From Chlorokybus atmophyticus (Eukaryota; Streptophyta; Chlorokybophyceae; Chlorokybales; Chlorokybaceae), in assembly GCA_009103225.1 (NCBI GenBank), contig RHPI01002368.1:177400-241399 (forward strand): DNA of 64,000 bases. The letters run 5' to 3'. The position numbers and the translations under genes were made by a program. This document shows, one piece after another, positions 14,672-27,675 of this stretch. The notes under the pieces are model-generated. The model was given only the letters and a program-made list of their open reading frames with translations. It made no database searches and had not been told where the DNA came from. Each line of letters starts with the position of its first letter. Position 1 is the stretch's first letter.

Positions 14672-17592
14672 TCAAGCGGAATCAAGGTCCTCTGTCCCAA
14701 ATCCTATGTTCCAGAACCCGTCTGGTGTAGAGGGTGGCTTAAACGCGTGGCGGTGTCTCCCAACCTCCTGCCTGAAAGAGATACGCCCATGGAATACAGT
14801 TCATTCTGAGGGACAGTTCATTCTGAGGTACATGTGCAAGTTCTCTTCCATAAGTGCACCTGGACAGTGACCCAACACGCATCTCAGGTGCGATTGCAAG
14901 CATTCACGCACGTGAGGATGTGCGCGCGCACACAGGCACCCACATGTGCAAAGCTACAAAACATGCATTGTCTCGCACACATGCGTGCGCATGTACACCA
15001 GCATCTGACCACAATTGTACACATGCGCGTGCCTGAGGGTGTGGGCGCAAGTGTGGCCGGCATCCAGCGCGACAGCCTGATAGAACCCATGGCAGCAGTT
15101 GCAATGGTGAGCAGTGAGGGCCGCGCGCTCCGCTTTCTTCCGCACCGGCTCGACATACTTGTACATTGGCCCGCGGGACGAAAACGGATGGAACTGCTTG
15201 CCTGCCGCAGCGCGCTCTTGCACGCCGAGCATGCGCACGCCGTTGCTGTTGTCGTTCTCGTCATTGACCTTTGAGGTCGACGCGAGGCAGGGCGATGAAG
15301 ATGGCCGAGGAATGTGTGGGTTTTCAGCGCGTTGTCCTGGTGAGTGGCCAGGCATTGATGCAGCTCGCAGTGAAAATGACAAATAACCAGCAGGAAGCAA
15401 GTACAGAGTGCGCAAGCAGCAAGACATGCAACATAAACTAAACCTACTATGGACAAGCATTTTCCTACAGGCACAGATTGCATCATGAACACTTGTATGT
15501 GGCCTGACCAACGAGATTGTATCACAGTGTACAGCACACTTTTTGCAGCAAACACGTGCGCATATGCGCATGCTCACACACGTGCACATGAGCCATAAAG
15601 TCAGACAACGGTTGAGCTGGTGAACTGCAACTGACCTGGCAGCTGCAGATTTCTCTCGACCACTGACCCGCCTTTGTGTCCACGCTGCTGCTCTCTCACA
15701 TCCATCATCGGTGGTGAGGACGTCAAAGATGGTGGTGGCGGCGGTGGCGTAAGAAGCATGAAGTCCGTGTCAACAATGCTGCTGCCCATGCCTTTGCTCG
15801 CTTTGCTGCGCCACGACTTGCTTGCCGGCCGCATTGTGGCCGGCACTGATTTCCCGCGCTGCACTGCGGTTACTGTTGTTGTTGTTGTTGGGCGTGGTGG
15901 TGGTGTGTCACGTGCCTCATGCTGCACGACGTGCGCCACTCGTGATTGCCGGCTATGATTTTCGCCGACACTGCTGCTGGTGCCCTCCTCTGTTGGTGTC
16001 AGTGATACTAAGTGACATTGTGCCCTAAAACAACCTCAGCGTGTGTTGTCTTGATACATTGATTTCTGACACTTAATTACAATTATTTGGCTGGATTGTA
16101 CAGCACAGAACATCATGGCCAGTTGAGTACGTACATGCAATAGTGTAAGTCCCTATAAGTTGAACTTCAGCGTCAGTATGAGTACAGTTGCATACATGAA
16201 CGAGCGCACCAAAAGCTGAATGATATTACAAGTACTAACCAGCACTGCAAGATTGAGATGTTATCACAACACACTCGCATTCTGAACGCAAGTGCATGGA
16301 ACCGTATATATTGGGCAAATAGTGACTCACTCGTGTTGGTTGGCTTCGTGACCTCCACAGCCACGGAGGTGATGGAACCTGACGGCTCTTCCTGATGCTC
16401 CTTTGACTGAAGCGCCTTTACCGGCAGCTGAGTGAGATCCGGGTCTCCAAGGCAATCTGGCAATGACAACGCCGGCTGCACCCTGCGACTGAAATTACAC
16501 AACACCAATAGTTGGGGACAGTTGTAACGTTGTTTGCCACACTGTGACATACTAGATCACATTCATAGCAAGCACTTACATCACCAACGCAAGCTACCTT
16601 AACATACCGCGGTGGCAAAGGTAACACTGCAGTGGTGACCGCAACAACATCATCGAGAAGCTTCTCTTCGTCACGCTTGCCATCATCAACTCCATCGTCA
16701 TCTGATGATAAGCGCCGTTTCTTCTGCACACTCAACTCCTCCTCCTTCTCCTCCTTGTCCTGCTTAATGTTGTGTTCCTTCTTCTCTACTTCCTCCTCAA
16801 GCAGTCTTCTCAATCTTTCGTTGTCCCGTCGAAGTGCAGTGCACTCAGACTTGGCGTGCTCGCACTCTTCGCGCTCGTCACGACGACGCTGAGTCAGCAG
16901 CACGGAGTCTTGCTTTCGCTCGTCCAGCTGGCGAAGAAGAGCGCGCTGCTCGCACTCCGCCTCGCGCAACCTGGCCTCCAACTGGATTACCTGAAAATAG
17001 GGTGAGTTGAATTTAATCGTAGTGTGGACTAACTTGTGTATATCGGATGGTTGGGAAGGCGTGCGAGCAAGTGTGCAGAGGCAGTGCAAGAGCCTACACT
17101 GATCGTTGGTGGTATATAGGTGCACGCGCCAATGGATATGCAGTGAGTAACTGAACTTGCTGCCTATCTCACGAGCCACGGTCGAGCGTGTGGGTTTGTG
17201 CAATGACAATGCACATGATGTTGTGAAGTACTTGGCATGGTAACGAAAATGAACGAACATGCAGTTCAGAAACTATGCACACATGCTTCAGGAACTCTAC
17301 CTCAAGCGACATACAGAATTCGCATTGTAATGTAGTGCGTGCCTGTAAGCAAGTAGCAAAATTGCCGTCTCTAACCCTAATGCTGATGACCACAATGCTT
17401 GTTTCCCACGCTTGCACATGTTCCACGTGTCCATACCTTGGCCTCCATTGTTTCGACGCAATCCACAAACGCAAACAGCTTTTCGGCGACCTTCTGAGCG
17501 AGGCGCCTGGCCATGTGCACACCGCCTGCTCCGCCGCCAGCAGCACCACCGTCTCGGTCACCGCCGCCGCTGTCGCCAAAGACGGCTGGCAT
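14672..17592 (-). CDS. COM1: COM1/CtIP/Sae2-type DNA end-resection factor
   Basis: This nuclear factor works with the MRE11 complex to start resection of DNA double-strand breaks, including SPO11 breaks in meiosis. Six exons on the minus strand: 17592-17437, 16990-16608, 16488-16331, 15989-15636, 15336-15023, 14767-14672, joining to 486 residues. The N-terminal part is a coiled coil from about residue 35 to 140 (MEAK-VIQLEARLREAE, LRRDNERLRRLLEEE). A basic/acidic and Pro-rich linker follows. The Sae2/CtIP C-terminal domain has YKYVEPVRKKAERAALT, a CxxC pair in CNCCHGFY, and the RHR-PP-TP--FW signature as GRHRHAF, PPSTPDGFWNIGF. All junction phases agree. The exon 5 donor (GTGTAC) and the N-terminal start are the least sure points; an upstream ATG is possible. 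Confidence 0.88.
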
Positions 17593-18659
17593 GTCTGCAC
17601 CGCCATGAGCCAAGGGTCTGCGCCTGCGCCCTGCCGTGTCCAACCACCTCCACCCCTTCCTCCCCCGTCCTCTCCTCCTCCTCCCTGGCTGCCTCCTCCA
17701 CCAGCTGGCGTCGGTGGGGGCAGCGGCGGCAGCAGCGGTTTGAATATTTGATTTTTGGCGGGTGATTAGGGTTTGGCGCGTAGTTGTTATAAGCATACTG
17801 CCCACTCCAGTTTGCTCTTGATATAAGGAGGACCTTGTTGCAGCCCCCGTTTCATGATCACCAATCAAGCAATGACAATCGCATTTGCGGCACGCGCTGC
17901 AATTCGACGGTCAGTAGCAAAATGCCAACGCTGCTTCGCATCGGATGACATGCGCGTCTTGATAGTGGTGCATACAGTAGTGTGTAGTTGGCAGCCACCT
18001 TGGCACATAGGCTGCGGCAGTAAACGACAAATTGCAGGACAGTGATGCCCGTTAAAGCAGCCCCATTAACCGACTTGGAGGCGAGTCCGCTTCGAATCCG
18101 ATGGCATTGCGTGTATACACGTCAACAGCACCCCATCCATGCATCAAGCACCACGTCCGCACTGCCACGTAGCGAGTCTTGAGCGTCAAGTGTTGGTGCA
18201 TTCAAACGGCACAAGGTTATCACAAGCTGTTTGCTGCCCGTCTGAACAACTGAAGTAATCCATGTGACAGTCTGCGTGTGACACTAAGTCACGGCGTAGC
18301 CTGACCGTATTCCTGCTTGTGCTGTGCACTGGCAGTGAACACGCTTAGAAGCAAAGATAACATTGAAGCTGAAAACGAACTTCCGAATCTCGGAAACTCT
18401 AAAAACACACTTTTTTGTGACTACACCTTCTTGAGCTCGAGATTGAACTGCAAATGCATGTGAACGAACTACCACACATCCAACCTCTTCGTAATCGCAC
18501 TTGTTCGAAGCATAACCTCAATCAAAGCACATTCTTTTTTAAAACCAACATGCACCAGGCAAATGACTCCCCTATCCAACTGTCGCACTCGATGTAAGCA
18601 CCCTTCATAAGTGCCTTTTGTGACTATTAAAAAGGTAATTCTGTCGCCTTAAGATTACG

Positions 18660-19085
18660 CGTTTTATGGTATACACATGTTTACATATATATTGTTATAT
18701 ACACATGTATACAACATATAAAACTATGTGCATGAACATGCATGTGCAAATAGGTACATACTCATGTATACATACACATATACGCATCTTAATACGCACG
18801 TGTATCTTTACATATGCACGTGATATAAAAGCTATAGATATACGTAAGCTTTAAACATATATTTACATGCATACATAAACACATGTATACGTGTGAGTGT
18901 ACATAGACATATGTATATATACATATATACATATATACATATATGTATGTATACATTTCATGCATATCCATATATATGCGTATAAAAATAAAGTCTATAT
19001 TTATATATACATGTATATATATGTATATGCATGAAATGTATACATAGATATGTGTATATGTATATGCACATGTGTATATATGCAG
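18660..19085. repeat. AT-rich (ATAC/TATG)n microsatellite tract
   Basis: Imperfect ATAC, TATG and TATA units fill about 420 bp, densest at 18890-19080, with CATG-containing interruptions. Reading frames here are Tyr/Ile/Cys/Thr-rich only because of the repeat. Confidence 0.85.
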
Positions 19086-21184
19086 CAAATTCCCTCGATC
19101 TGAGCACAAAGCGTGCTTGAAACGACGTACATTTGCAAGAGTCACAATCATCATCGGGACTATGGTTGGTTTTCGTGGTTATATGCCCAATTTTGATCCA
19201 AAGTCGCGGCTTCCATCGCCCGCTACTGCCCCCTGCAGACGTCCGCACCATTCATGGTTATATATAGTTTTTCGCGGTAAGTACAACACATGCCACATCA
19301 TACATGACGATGTCTCGCAAGTGGTCTTACACATGCTCATCTGAACATACACATGCGCACACTTACAAGTTTTATGTTAGCTGCTTACCAGTGCATGCAC
19401 AGTCGATGTGTAAGGCTCTTAAGCTCAGAGCCGGGTCGCAGACTGGGATCCTCAGCATAGGAGCCATGAGTGCGTTCAGCAACAGTGTCCAAACACACAT
19501 GAAAAAGAGCAATCGCTTGCAACCATATTATCATGCCATACTAGAACATGGAACCCATCGTCATCTATAGATGAGAGTTCCATAAGCCTTGCTTTATGCT
19601 GATGGCTGACTCCGGAGTGCAAAGTCCATCTGCACAGATCACATGTCATAGTGTGACATGTGATATGTACACATGAACTTTGCACTTTGAATCAACACCC
19701 AACGGTGCAGTCACGTACAACAACACAACAGCAATTGAAGGCGTGTACAAAGCGGCCCGCAACTAGCACATGCACACCAACGCAATGCAAGCGTCAGTAC
19801 AGCTACCCATGGCCCAAGGCCCAACCGAGTTGCATCGTCACTGCTAATGAAGCCGTGGGCTAAGCTTACGGCTCTGATGCGGCATGAGACAATAGCATGG
19901 CGTGTATCATGCACTGCATGCAATGGATGTTTTGCATGTACAACATAGCTGATGCGCATGGCAACGAATGCATGTGATGCAATTGTAGTAAGTCACTACT
20001 ACTAGATTACTTTGTAACGCTGATATCAATATCCATGTGACGATTCGACACTCATTTACTTACTGGATGGCTTGGTAAACAAAAGCACAAGCATTTAAAC
20101 TTACAACACCTGGAAGATGGACGTCGATCCCATTGAGTCCGCAAGCCTAAACTCTTCCGGGACACGAAGGAATTCCTTCAAGGATAACGACCACACACTC
20201 ACCTTTTAATCTCAATGTTTACAGAGACACACACACACACACACGCTCCCTGATATATTAAATAATAGCGCAAGCTCCTTAATAGCTACTAAGTAGGCAC
20301 CCCAGAAATGGTAAGCTAGCAGTGCACACATGTTATCCCCATTGATAGCTGCAACTCAGCCGATGTAGTACATACCCCATGTTGCTCTCCAACCTGGCAC
20401 ACACGTTAATGAATGGCTCACACAAGCCTTGAAAGTGTGCGCCAATATGTCAGCACATGCTGACATATGGTACGAAACTTCAACATGCACATCTCATAAC
20501 GGTACCTTGTTAATGTCATATGACACATCACCTTATGCCTTGGGGACATCTTATAAAGCCTATGGAGGTGATTGAACATCAATTGCCACTAGCAGTGTCA
20601 CGCCTGTAATGCTAGCAATAATCATTCTCTTTTCCTTGCTCATGTTATCAAATGACATCATGATAACATGGTTATGACTCATAAGCATGTGTAGTGCTCA
20701 TGAGGTGTGCTTTCATGTAGGTCTACTCTTGAGCCTATATGGCCCTGGGTGTGATGATTTACACAATGCATTGATGAGGGCTAGCACAGAGCTGGTCTAT
20801 ACCTGAGGCCTTTGACTCAAACTTGTGAGTTGCCACATGATGTGACAGCTTCAACCAAGTAGGCAAAGTTGGCAAACCACATGATTATACTGTGGTAGTG
20901 CGATTTGCAATTGTGGTGATAGTCGCAAGGGCTAGTGATGCCTGTGGGCAATCCGCAAGTACTACTGTACTGTACTAGGAGAGCCGATGTTTATAGATTA
21001 AGGTAGGATTATTCCTTCTACGCAAAATTTAAAAAGTTTGATATGCCGTAACCTAATGTCTTGGGTTGAACAAGGTCAGCTTATGCTGATAGGTTAGCGC
21101 TCAGTGACAAGGCTTTAGACAACCTGTGTGGTCCGGAGAGCGGCAAGTGGTTAAAACTTCACGGCTTGGTAGCCACCATTAGTA

Positions 21185-21500
21185 GAGCTCGAAAAGTGTT
21201 CACCTTTTGAGGGCCATCTGTGCATAAGTTGCCTGGCTAGTAGCTGTTGAAGGGGCTCTCCCCTCATCCCTTGCGGCGTGTGGGGTAGTGAGTGTGGTTG
21301 TGTTAGGCGTGGGTGTGCCTGGGGCTGGAGTTGTGTGGAAAGGTTGGTGGTCATCCTCTCCTTCCTTGATGCGCTCCTGCAACTTCCCCTGCACCGTGGT
21401 GGTGGTGGGACTTTCGCTGTAAGTATCAAGGGCTTGTGCATAAGTTTGCCAAACCCCGACCGGCAAGTAAGAATTGGTATCATTACACTGTAAATGCTAT
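21185..21500 (-). repeat. Dispersed repeat, copy 2
   Basis: The reverse complement matches 6995-7305 over about 300 bp with many substitutions. The copy reads on the minus strand through SVMIPILTCRSGFGKLMHK, aligning with NVTIPLLTCWSGLGRYMHK in copy 1. Further on it is Thr/Pro-rich. Two diverged copies in opposite orientations suggest a transposed element. Confidence 0.65.
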
Positions 21501-21599
21501 TCACAATTAACTTAGCCAGCTGGTTATTAAGGTGTAGTGGTACCACCTGCTTTAAGGCTGGGGCCAAACCTAGGTTAGGGCATGATCGAACGAATAAAA

Positions 21600-21778
21600 A
21601 TCAAAAAATTAAACGGTATTGTTATTTTGAAGTTCATATAACCTTGTTTTGTTCTTGTAGGAGAGAACAAGCGGTATTCATAAGTCATACAGCGAACGAA
21701 CCATTAATAACGATTGAAACTATGAATAAATCTTTGGTACAGTTACATGAAATATATCACAATGCATACATTAATTAA
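21600..21778 (+). other. AT-rich open segment, unrecognised
   Basis: The frame reads ANEPLITIETMNKSLVQLH and ends in TAA. Its composition resembles organellar or mobile-element coding sequence more than the GC-rich nuclear genes nearby, and it lies next to dispersed repeat copy 2. No family is recognised. Confidence 0.3.
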
Positions 21779-23899
21779 CACAATCACATGCATCATCCAA
21801 CACGAAGCATTGCATCATCAATGGCATATATTTTGCTACGCAAAATATATATGAAAGCCAGTTATGGACATTGATGTGACGTCAAGTCACGCTGCGTCAC
21901 ATGGTACGCATAGTCACGCATTAATACAGCGTGACTGCAAAAGGGTTCTTTCGTATATGCACCATGCATAGAGAATGAACATGATGAAACGTTCTTTCGA
22001 CCCTGATTTTGTTCTATTTTCTTACCATTGATGTAAAAACGAATACAGATTGTTCTCTGTTGATTCTTTTGTAACTTTTATGTCTCAGCCATCACCTACT
22101 CACAGCAGTCAGTTTATTGTCTTTATCTTCATGACAATAGTCATACATATCAATTGCCACTCACCAGCTCAAAACTACTCTAAGCGTACTATACATTGCA
22201 CTCTTTGTTACAGAACATTATAGCATTGTAACATAAGGCATAACGCTCACATGGCCATAGATATTGACCAGCTTTGTGCTAAAAGATTTGAATGCCAAGT
22301 AGTAATATGTGCAAATAAATAAACAGATGAGGACGTGTCCATGCCATGTACACATTCAATAAAAGTGAAAAAGCCATTATGTGACAAACGATAATAATAT
22401 ACAGTTCACATTTCAATAGCTTAATTGTACTAATAAAATAAGTAACGGAATGACTTTTGTCAGCCTGGCCTACATGGCATGTAGGCGCCTTAATAGTGTT
22501 AAACTTGTCGCAAGCTGAACACTAGGCTTATGATGAGCCCTTGCCATTTCAATTCCACAATTTAACAAAAGTTCAACATCGTTGTGACTGTTACAAAATA
22601 AGTGTAGCTTATCAACTATGGTAAATAAAAGACCTTTTACTTGGTAGCGCTTGGACTTAAATGTTGTGTAAGGCTCTGCTTGCATCTTGCGTAATTGAAT
22701 GCAATTTGGCCTACCGGAGTGTAAGCTATTACCTTTAAAAGAAAACTCTTTATCTCACAGAACATGTGTGCACATGCCTTTGTGTATGATATGTGTGCGT
22801 GTATACGTTGCCATTGTTTGCGGTGCTTTAAGAGGGTGCGTGTCGTTACTGCGACGATGCAGCATGCGAGCTTTGACATGTGCATTCCATGTGCGGGGGT
22901 CAAAAATTTTAATTATCTTAAGTAAACGGCATAGTTGATAGTAATTTATGTTTAACTTGCTTGCGTTTTGCAAGGGGACTCGCATCTTTTTTGCGTTTAC
23001 CTACCTCGTGTGATGAAAGATGATGCGATATCATGATATTGTCTCATGATACATATTATCATGCGTACATATATGATAAAAGGTTTACAATGAATGTCAT
23101 TTGACATAATCATGTCAAATTTCTCTTGATAAGCAACAAATAACTACAAGGACAACATCATTGATGCAAAGCCAAATTGTGCTCTCATAGGCTATGACTC
23201 TTATTGCTAACATCCCTGCCATGCAAGATCATGTCATGGCAGCGCTTTGAGCTCAGGATGCAAAGCAAGTCTCTTCGGAGCATGAACGATCTTGATATTT
23301 CGTGAAGTGTCTTGAGTCAAGAGACTCTGACAGGGAGCGGCGTGACGGTCATGAACCGGATAGGGCCTGTGTGTGACAGCACTGCAGTAGTACCTTCTGT
23401 GTGCAAGCGCTCGCTAGTCGCGACCCGCCTCACCGACACGGCACTCCGACAGCAGCACGCATGCGCCGACAGCGCGTTCAGTGAGTCCTCAGTGCGTGTC
23501 CGCCCCGCGCCACACGCGTCCCAATCGCCAATGGAGCAGGCTATACTCGACCCTCGGTTCCCCATCTAACCGAGACTCGTTCACGACATAGCCGTGGAAA
23601 AAGGGTCAACTTGAACCGTGCCACTGACCTGACTTGTGATAAACACGCGACTGGGTAGTTATTTCAGGGCAGTAAAGTGGTTAGTGCGACCCACGCTAAC
23701 CGAGGCTTGGCACGTGCTGTCGCAAGGCGCTTTCTTGCCAAGTTCGATATCGGTACCAAAGCGCAATAAGCAGTCAAAGGGTTGCTCCTTTGTGTCAATA
23801 TCGCGTCTGCTGTCGGTTGCATATAGTGTTGCACTTCACATGCAAATGGTGTAGCATGCACTGAACAGACAGCCACCACCTGTCTGTGTGTGGCTTGCA

Positions 23900-26800
23900 A
23901 TGGCGGCGGCGGCGGCGGCGATGGACAGGCCATGGCTGAGGGTGTTGCTGTGGGTAACCTTTGCGCTTATTGCCATGTGGGAGATCTTCTCCATCTGGCT
24001 TCGGCCCACCGACTGGTACAGAGACAAAAGAGGCGAGGTGTCTGATGCCTTGGACACCACTCTATTTGACAAATACGGTGAGTGTCCATCCTTGCATGTG
24101 CTAACAGTACACACACACATACAATGCCTGTGCATGCGGCCAATGTTGTGTGTTTGGTTCTCCCTGCAGAGGACGACCAGCTTGTGTACGTCTGGCCGAT
24201 CCTCGCCTTTGCATGCCTGGCTGGCCCCATGCTGAAGTTGGCCAGAAGGAGGGACCAAACTCCTCAGCAAGTTGCCGGAGCAGAGAGAGGAGAGTCTCAT
24301 GTGTGGCATGTCACAAAGAGGGTGTGGAGACACCACATCAAGGTTCCCTTCATCGGCCTCGTCACCGTGGCGGAGGTGGTCCTCGTGTTCGTCATCCTCC
24401 TTGGGTGCTTTGTGGTCTACTATCCCATCTATCAAGACGTCAAGAGTGCTCAGAGATACGACGCCTTCGATGAGAAACAGAAGGAGAAGGCTGGCTCAAG
24501 GGTGGACTACATGTGGGAGAGGATGCTGATCTACTTCGCCCTCTCTGCCACATACACACTCACCTTCTCCTTCGTACCACTGGCACGCGGCTCACCACTG
24601 CTAAAACTGCTGAACCTGCCATACGAGTACGCCGTCAGATACCACAGGTGAGAACAAACGTACGTGCATGCATGCGTACACCCACATCCACATGCCCTTG
24701 CGCGTGCACGCGCATACCCACCCACACCCACACCCACACCCGCACCCACACCCTCATATGCGCGCGCGCACGTTCACACGCACGCCCACACACATACGCC
24801 TACACACGTAGATATTCAGTCAATGCTCCTGTCTGGTACACGACAACTGTGTGTGTGTGTGTGTGTGTGCGCATGCAAACACACGCACATGCAGTCAACA
24901 TGCTGTCTCCTGTCTGCCACAAGTCCCTGCGCTAAACCCTGTTTTGTTCCCAACAGGTGGCTGAACAGAGTCTTCTTCTGGTTTGCAACCATCCACGCCT
25001 TTGGTTTCTGGATCCTTTGGATCAAAGAGGGTCACTTGGGTCACAACATTGTCCAATGGGCACCCGAGGAGACCTCCCACGGATACCTTACCGGGGAGCT
25101 GGCTTACTTGTGCCTGTTGGTGATGTTCATCACCTCCACAGATTGGTGTCGAAGACGCTACTACAACTTGTTCTACCAAGCTCATCGCTTGTGGATACCG
25201 ATGATAGTCTTCTTGTGCATGCACTACAACGCCGTGGCGCACTATGCTTACGCGGGCGTGTCGATGTATATCATCGACAAGATCATCCGATATCTGCAGT
25301 CTACCGAAATCGTCTCGGCGCGGATATCACAAGCTGGAGCAGACATCACTCAGCTGGAGATCGACATCGACCCCGCGGTGAGACAGCGATATCGACCGCT
25401 ACAGATCGTGGACATCTGCGTCCCGGCAGTATCGCAGATGCAGTTTCATCCATTCACTGTGAGTGATGTGAAGAGTGGGAGTGAAGGAAGCACACTCACA
25501 CTCTTCATCAAGCACTATGGGAAGTGGACTTCACGCCTGCACGCGCTCGCAGCAGATGCCAAAGGGAGAGATATATGCGTGCGTGTCACCGGGCTATACG
25601 GCCTCGATGACATCAGCTCCTACTCCAAGTAAGAACTCTGTATATCTACTCTCTGCATGTGTGTGTGTGTGTGGCTCAACGTCTGTCTTTGCATGTGTCA
25701 GTCACTGCCTGTTGTAGTCTATGTGTGCGTATGTGTGTACGCGCGTGTGTCTGCGTGCGTGCTTACACGCATGCGTGCGTGGGTGTGTGCATCTGCGTGC
25801 TCGTGTGCATGCATGTGTGTATGTGTCACTCAGTGTCTCACACCACTGTTGTACACGACTTAGTCACTTCTCACACAGGTCCCCCCACGTCCTCTTAGTT
25901 GGTGGTGGCATCGGCATCACCCCACTCTACTCCTTGTTGCGTGGCTTCGCTCGCTGTTCATCCTCCTCCACACTCCAGTCCATCTCACTCGTGTGGGCCG
26001 TGAGACACAAGTCCGAGACCTCCCGCATGTTGGACGGCATCCAACACGCCGTAGCGAGACTCAAGGCGAAGGGCGTGAGGGCGAAAGCGCACGTGTTTGT
26101 GACGAGAGAGAGCGGGGAGGAGGAGGGGAGAGGAACACAGCCTGTGGATCTGGCCATTGATGTTGTGGGTGGGAGTGAGAGCAAAGTGAGGACATCAGGA
26201 CAGCTAAGGACGCCGTATAGCGAGAGAGCGCAGAGAGTCAACCTGTCGCCGGCATTCTACGCAAGTGAGTACTGCAGTAGTGTGTGTGTGTGTGCGCGTG
26301 TGCGTTCGTGTGTTGTGTGTAGCTTGCATGGGTGCAAGCATCGCTGAATGTGTGTATGTGTCTGTAGTTTACTGCACTCTGTGCATGTGCATGTGCATGC
26401 GTGCATGATGTGAGGTGGCACACACACTCTCTCTGCATCCACGCCCATATTTCTCCTCTCTCTCTAACCCCACATACCCGCCCACGCACGCAGCTGCCTT
26501 GATGGGTTCCTACATCGGTTTCCTGGGCCTCCTCGCCCTCTTCGTCCGTCTCATCATCTACCCTTTCGAGAACACTTCAGAAGAAGAGGAGAGGCGGTTC
26601 TACCCGTGGGTCCAGGGAACCATCTATGCATTCGCCATGTTTGCGGGGCCCGTGCTTGTCGGGGGGGCGGTGTTGCTCTATGCGCACGGGAAAGAGAGGA
26701 GTGTAGAGGGTGGGAAGGGTGGAATCCAACTTGACGAGGAGGAAGAGGAGTTGTGCGAGGGTGTGGTGGTGGGTGGGGGCAAGGAGGCGTATGTGGAGTT

Positions 26801-27157
26801 CTCGTATGGAGGGAGGCCCAACGTGAATGGTAAGCATACGTGTGCATGTGTATATGTGTGTATGTATGTATGTGTGCATGCACGTGCACACGCACACGTA
26901 CAGTTCTGACTCCCATGTGTTCCTGTCCCCACACAGAGATCCTCAAGGATGTTGTTGCAGCGGACCTCGACTCCCCCTCCTCCTCTCTCCGCAGCAACAT
27001 TAGCATCAACAACACCACCAACAAGAAGCGCACCCTCACGGTCGTGTCGAGCGGGCCCGACAGACTCGTGCGCGCGGCGTGCCGGTGCGCGCAGAAGAGA
27101 GACAACGTGCCGGAAGATGTGGAGGTGTACTTTAACCATGCGAGCTTTGATATGTGA
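23900..27157 (+). CDS. FRO: Plant-type ferric reduction oxidase (NADPH/FAD/heme)
   Basis: This membrane oxidoreductase passes electrons from NADPH through FAD and two hemes to Fe(III) (or Cu(II)) across the membrane, for iron uptake. Six exons (23900-24077, 24170-24647, 24957-25628, 25879-26264, 26494-26829, 26937-27157) join to 756 residues, near the usual plant FRO length. Several membrane helices occur in the N-terminal half. The heme ligands show as HRWLNRVFFWFATIH (HX13H) and HRLWIPMIVFLCMH (HX12H). The FAD site is HPFTV, and the NAD(P) site begins LLVGGGIGITP. Two more membrane helices follow the nucleotide-binding domain (exon 26494-26829), which is a plant FRO trait rather than NADPH oxidase. 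No EF-hands are present. The C terminus ends in a CRCAQKRDNVPEDVEVY-type NAD-binding tail. Metal preference cannot be read from sequence. Confidence 0.93.
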
Positions 27158-27675
27158 AGAGGATGTGGGGATGTCCCTCTCTCTCCTGCTATATAGCCAG
27201 AAGAAGTGTATCGTTGTATACAGCGCTTATGAGTATGTGTTGCGTACTTTGGGTAGTCACGCTTTTTGTGCGGTTGCGGTGGTAGTTGGTTGTTGTAGTT
27301 ATTTATGATAAGAGGTTGAGAGGCACAGACTCGTTGCATAGGTGGTTGGTACGTGCGCAGCGCTTTGATGCCCACTAGGCGGATTATATAGTTGTTTACT
27401 TTGCTGGCGCCTAGTCTCTCTCATGGCAGAGTGTGTGTGCGCAACGCACACTCTTTCTCCCTGCGCGCGCGCGCGTGTGTGTGTGTGTGCGTGCGAGTGC
27501 ATGCGCCCGTGCGCGTGTGACGTGCAAGTGTGTGCACATGCTACTCTTTCTCCCACACACACACACGCGCACGCACACAGGCACGCCTGCACGCCCGCAC
27601 ACACACCCACACACTTGATGTCCAATGCATGTTATGTTCAGCAGGCTGCTTAGTGTATCTACAGAGCCTATGCAG
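27158..27675. other. Convergent 3' region with (CA/GT)n
   Basis: It lies between the stop codons of FRO (+) and the IQ-motif gene (-). A dense alternating purine-pyrimidine tract occupies about 27460-27615. No gene is seen. Confidence 0.6.

Larger units (their letters stand above)
17593..23899. other. Long intergenic region with repeats
   Basis: The first part is the COM1 upstream region; a GC-rich, Arg-rich frame continues upstream of the chosen start. No other gene is recognised. Short perfect hairpins occur near 19638-19662, 20450-20470, 20640-20670 and 21820-21850. A short CA tract lies near 20226-20246. The base composition shifts to AT-rich between about 18.3 and 23.2 kb. Confidence 0.4.

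Noticed and set aside
15601-15939. Stop codon after LQFTSSTVV as the end of the coiled-coil gene
   Set aside because: A GTCAGT donor at 15635 joins in phase to the exon carrying the Sae2 domain, so this stop lies in an intron.
18080-18110. B-box-like CTTCGAATCC
   Set aside because: The flanking bases do not form a T stem and no A box is placed correctly.
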